Shown: one piece after another, positions 62,397 to 64,000 of the stretch | Position numbering within the stretch: the first letter of the stretch is position 1 | Layout: every line of letters begins with the position of its first letter | Assembly (NCBI GenBank): GCA_900112995.1 | Contig: FONU01000003.1 | Location: 124,001 to 188,000 of the forward strand | Reading direction: 5' to 3' | DNA: 64,000 nt | DNA from: [Lactobacillus] rogosae | Lineage (GTDB): Bacteria; Bacillota; Clostridia; Lachnospirales; Lachnospiraceae | Notes under the pieces: model-generated | Databases searched by the model: none | The model's input: only the letters and a program-made list of their open reading frames with translations | Told to the model about the DNA's origin: nothing | Made by a program: the position numbers and the translations under genes

Positions 62397-63668
62397 ATGA
62401 GGTTTAAAAGATTAGCGGCTGCTGTTATGGCGGCAACAATGTGTGGCTCATTGCTTGTGGGCTGTGGAGGAAACGATAACAAATCAGCGGATAATAATGA
62501 GAATATCACAGCCACTATTAAGGTATGGGGCCCGGCAGAGGATCAGGCAGAAGAAAATGGCAAATGGCTTCAGACAATGTGCGAGCAGTTCAATTCAGAA
62601 CATCCTGAATGGAATCTGACTTTTGAATACGGAGTATGTTCTGAGACAGATGCAGGTAAGACAGTTACACAGGATCCTGCGAATTCAGGCGATGTATATT
62701 TCTTCGCTAATGATCAGTTGCAGACACTTATTGATGCAAATGCTATAGCAAAGCTTGGTGGTGAAACAGCAGATTATGTTAAGAGTACTAATTCAAGTGC
62801 AATAGTTGATTCAGTATCAGTTGATGGCAGTGTATATGGTGTTCCATTTACTACTAATACATGGTTTATGTTCTATGATAAGAGCAAATTCTCAGAAAGC
62901 GATATAAAGAGTCTTGATACAATGCTTTCAAAGAACAAGGTAGCATTTAATATAACAGAAGGCTGGTATATGTCATCATTCTATCTTGCTAATGGCTGTA
63001 CATATTTCGGAAAAGACGGCAAGGATAATTCAGCAGGCGTAGATATTAAGGGTGATAAAGGAACACAAGCAACCAAGGCTTTAGTTGCACTTGTTAATAA
63101 TCCTAACTTTGTCAATGATTTACAGGGTGTAGGTATTGCTGGTTTAAGAGATGGAAGCGTTGGTGCTTACTTCTCAGGTTTATGGGATTATAAGAGTGTT
63201 AAGGAAATATTAGGAGATAACTTTGGTGCAGTATCATTACCAACTGTTAAGATTAACGGAACAGATAAGCAGCTTAAAGCATTTGCAGGTTCAAAGGCTA
63301 TAGCAGTTAACCCTAATTGCAAGTATCAGCAGGTAGCAGTTGCACTTGCTAAATATCTTGGAGGCAAGGATGCACAGGCTAAGCATTATGAGTTAAGAAA
63401 TGTTATTCCTTGTAATACAGAGTTACTTGCAACAGATGTAATTAAGAAAGATGCTCTTGTATCAGCACAGAATGATACATTTAATAAGACATCTGTAATT
63501 CAGCCTACAGTTACAGGTATGAATGATTACTGGACACCAGCTCAGAATTTTGCTAAAGCAATTGTTAACGGTGAGGTTACTGCTGATAATGCAGAAGCCA
63601 AGACATTAGATTTCTATAATCAGATTAATACATCACATCATATAATGGTCAGGAGGTGTGGTCAATGA
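62397..63668 (+). CDS. sugar ABC transporter solute-binding lipoprotein
   Basis: A 423-residue MalE-type binding protein (extracellular family 1). The lipoprotein signal ends LLVGC with Cys23. The mature part has KVWGPAEDQ, EGWYMSSFYLANGCTYFG, VGAYFSGLWDY, and SKAIAVNPNCKYQQVAVALAKYLG. Malto-oligosaccharide-type cargo is plausible but not certain. ATG 62391 sits on the ribosome site GGAGGT; ATG 62397 is at proper distance. The last residues (HHIMVRRCGQ) read through the next gene's ribosome site and the stop overlaps its start, an unusual tail. Confidence 0.9.
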   Translation: MRFKRLAAAVMAATMCGSLLVGCGGNDNKSADNNENITATIKVWGPAEDQAEENGKWLQTMCEQFNSEHPEWNLTFEYGVCSETDAGKTVTQDPANSGDVYFFANDQLQTLIDANAIAKLGGETADYVKSTNSSAIVDSVSVDGSVYGVPFTTNTWFMFYDKSKFSESDIKSLDTMLSKNKVAFNITEGWYMSSFYLANGCTYFGKDGKDNSAGVDIKGDKGTQATKALVALVNNPNFVNDLQGVGIAGLRDGSVGAYFSGLWDYKSVKEILGDNFGAVSLPTVKINGTDKQLKAFAGSKAIAVNPNCKYQQVAVALAKYLGGKDAQAKHYELRNVIPCNTELLATDVIKKDALVSAQNDTFNKTSVIQPTVTGMNDYWTPAQNFAKAIVNGEVTADNAEAKTLDFYNQINTSHHIMVRRCGQ

Positions 63669-64000
63669 AAGACATTACATTTCGTAATTCTATGAAATAT
63701 GGCGATTTGACGACAAAACTCAGTTTATTAATACTCGGACTTGGTAATTTCAGGGGCAGACAGATAATAAAAGGAATATTATATATAGCTTTAGAGGCAG
63801 CATTTATAATATTTATGATAATAAAAGGAATCAGCTGTCTTGCAGGACTTCCTGGTCTTGGCAGCAGGGAACAGGAAGAGATATGGAATGAAAAGCTTGG
63901 AATATATGAGTATGTACAGGGTGATAATTCGCTGCTTATTCTGCTTTATGGAATAACTGTAATATTTATTATATGTGCCTATATTATTCTTGCAGTTAGT
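63665..64000 (+). CDS. sugar ABC transporter permease (MalF-type), partial at window end
   Basis: The first 112 codons of a permease, cut off by the window edge. It starts at ATG 63665 with the site CAGGAGGTG and overlaps the binding-protein stop by four bases (ATGA). A short cytoplasmic N-terminus with LGNFRGRQIIKG precedes a membrane segment near residues 38-55, and a second begins near 94. This layout fits MalF-type subunits that partner a binding protein of this kind. The catalytic EAA loop is outside the window. Confidence 0.82.
   Translation, partial: MKDITFRNSMKYGDLTTKLSLLILGLGNFRGRQIIKGILYIALEAAFIIFMIIKGISCLAGLPGLGSREQEEIWNEKLGIYEYVQGDNSLLILLYGITVIFIICAYIILAVS

Overview
The window is AT-rich DNA with Gram-positive features: strong AGGAGG-type ribosome binding sites, Rho-independent terminators, lipoproteins and YesM/YesN-type regulators. 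Gene content (agr quorum sensing, FliB flagellin methylase, TRAP and sugar ABC transporters, a NifU-type scaffold, a DUF3877-like protein) points to an anaerobic, probably motile Clostridia of the Lachnospiraceae, perhaps near Lachnospira. The genus is an inference from gene content, not a search result.

Layout. 159-4812: sulfate activation and reduction (aprA, aprB, cysD, cysN). 4817-4936: a 120-nt structured element. 5241-8385: an agr-type peptide quorum-sensing locus in the order regulator, kinase, pheromone precursor, processing protease. 8717-15367: a two-component system led by a TRAP-type binding protein, followed by a complete TRAP transporter. 15683-19087: a mix of an unknown protein, an HD hydrolase, a coat/ferritin-like protein and three small minus-strand membrane or secreted proteins. 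19312-19396: tRNA-Leu. 19843-23113: a secreted repeat protein, and an iron/cobalamin-type ABC permease and ATPase without a binding protein. 23297-28894: the second sulfur block (metY, siroheme sulfite reductase, TusA-like protein, thioredoxin, ThiS-like carrier, E1-like activator, JAMM peptidase, thioredoxin reductase), with a second copy of the 120-nt element at 27751-27870. 29124-40689: hydrolase, MATE pump, truncated surface protein, flavodiiron protein, cyclic-di-GMP-type proteins, a chemoreceptor and NifU. 40885-43598: a metal-efflux operon with its ArsR regulator and a probable operator. 43595-43821: a GC-rich structured region. 44074-51147: second metY, YhcH-type protein, a CheX-CheY fusion, purine permease, and a homocysteine methyltransferase/MTHFR. 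51177-58528: housekeeping genes (ABC-F, murI, Y-family polymerase with a YolD-like partner, fliB, trpD). 58770-64000: YesN/YesM and the start of a sugar ABC transporter, cut by the window end.

How it fits together. The sulfur genes can account for a route from sulfate to methionine: CysDN makes APS, AprAB reduces it to sulfite, a one-subunit siroheme Fe-S reductase makes sulfide, the carrier/E1/JAMM set probably presents sulfide as a protein thiocarboxylate to MetY, and the methyltransferase/MTHFR completes methionine. No APS kinase or PAPS reductase is seen in the window. The most unusual items are the two 120-nt elements, which keep their junction and loop sequences while their long stems are completely rewritten but still paired, and which both lie just after the stop codon of a sulfur gene.
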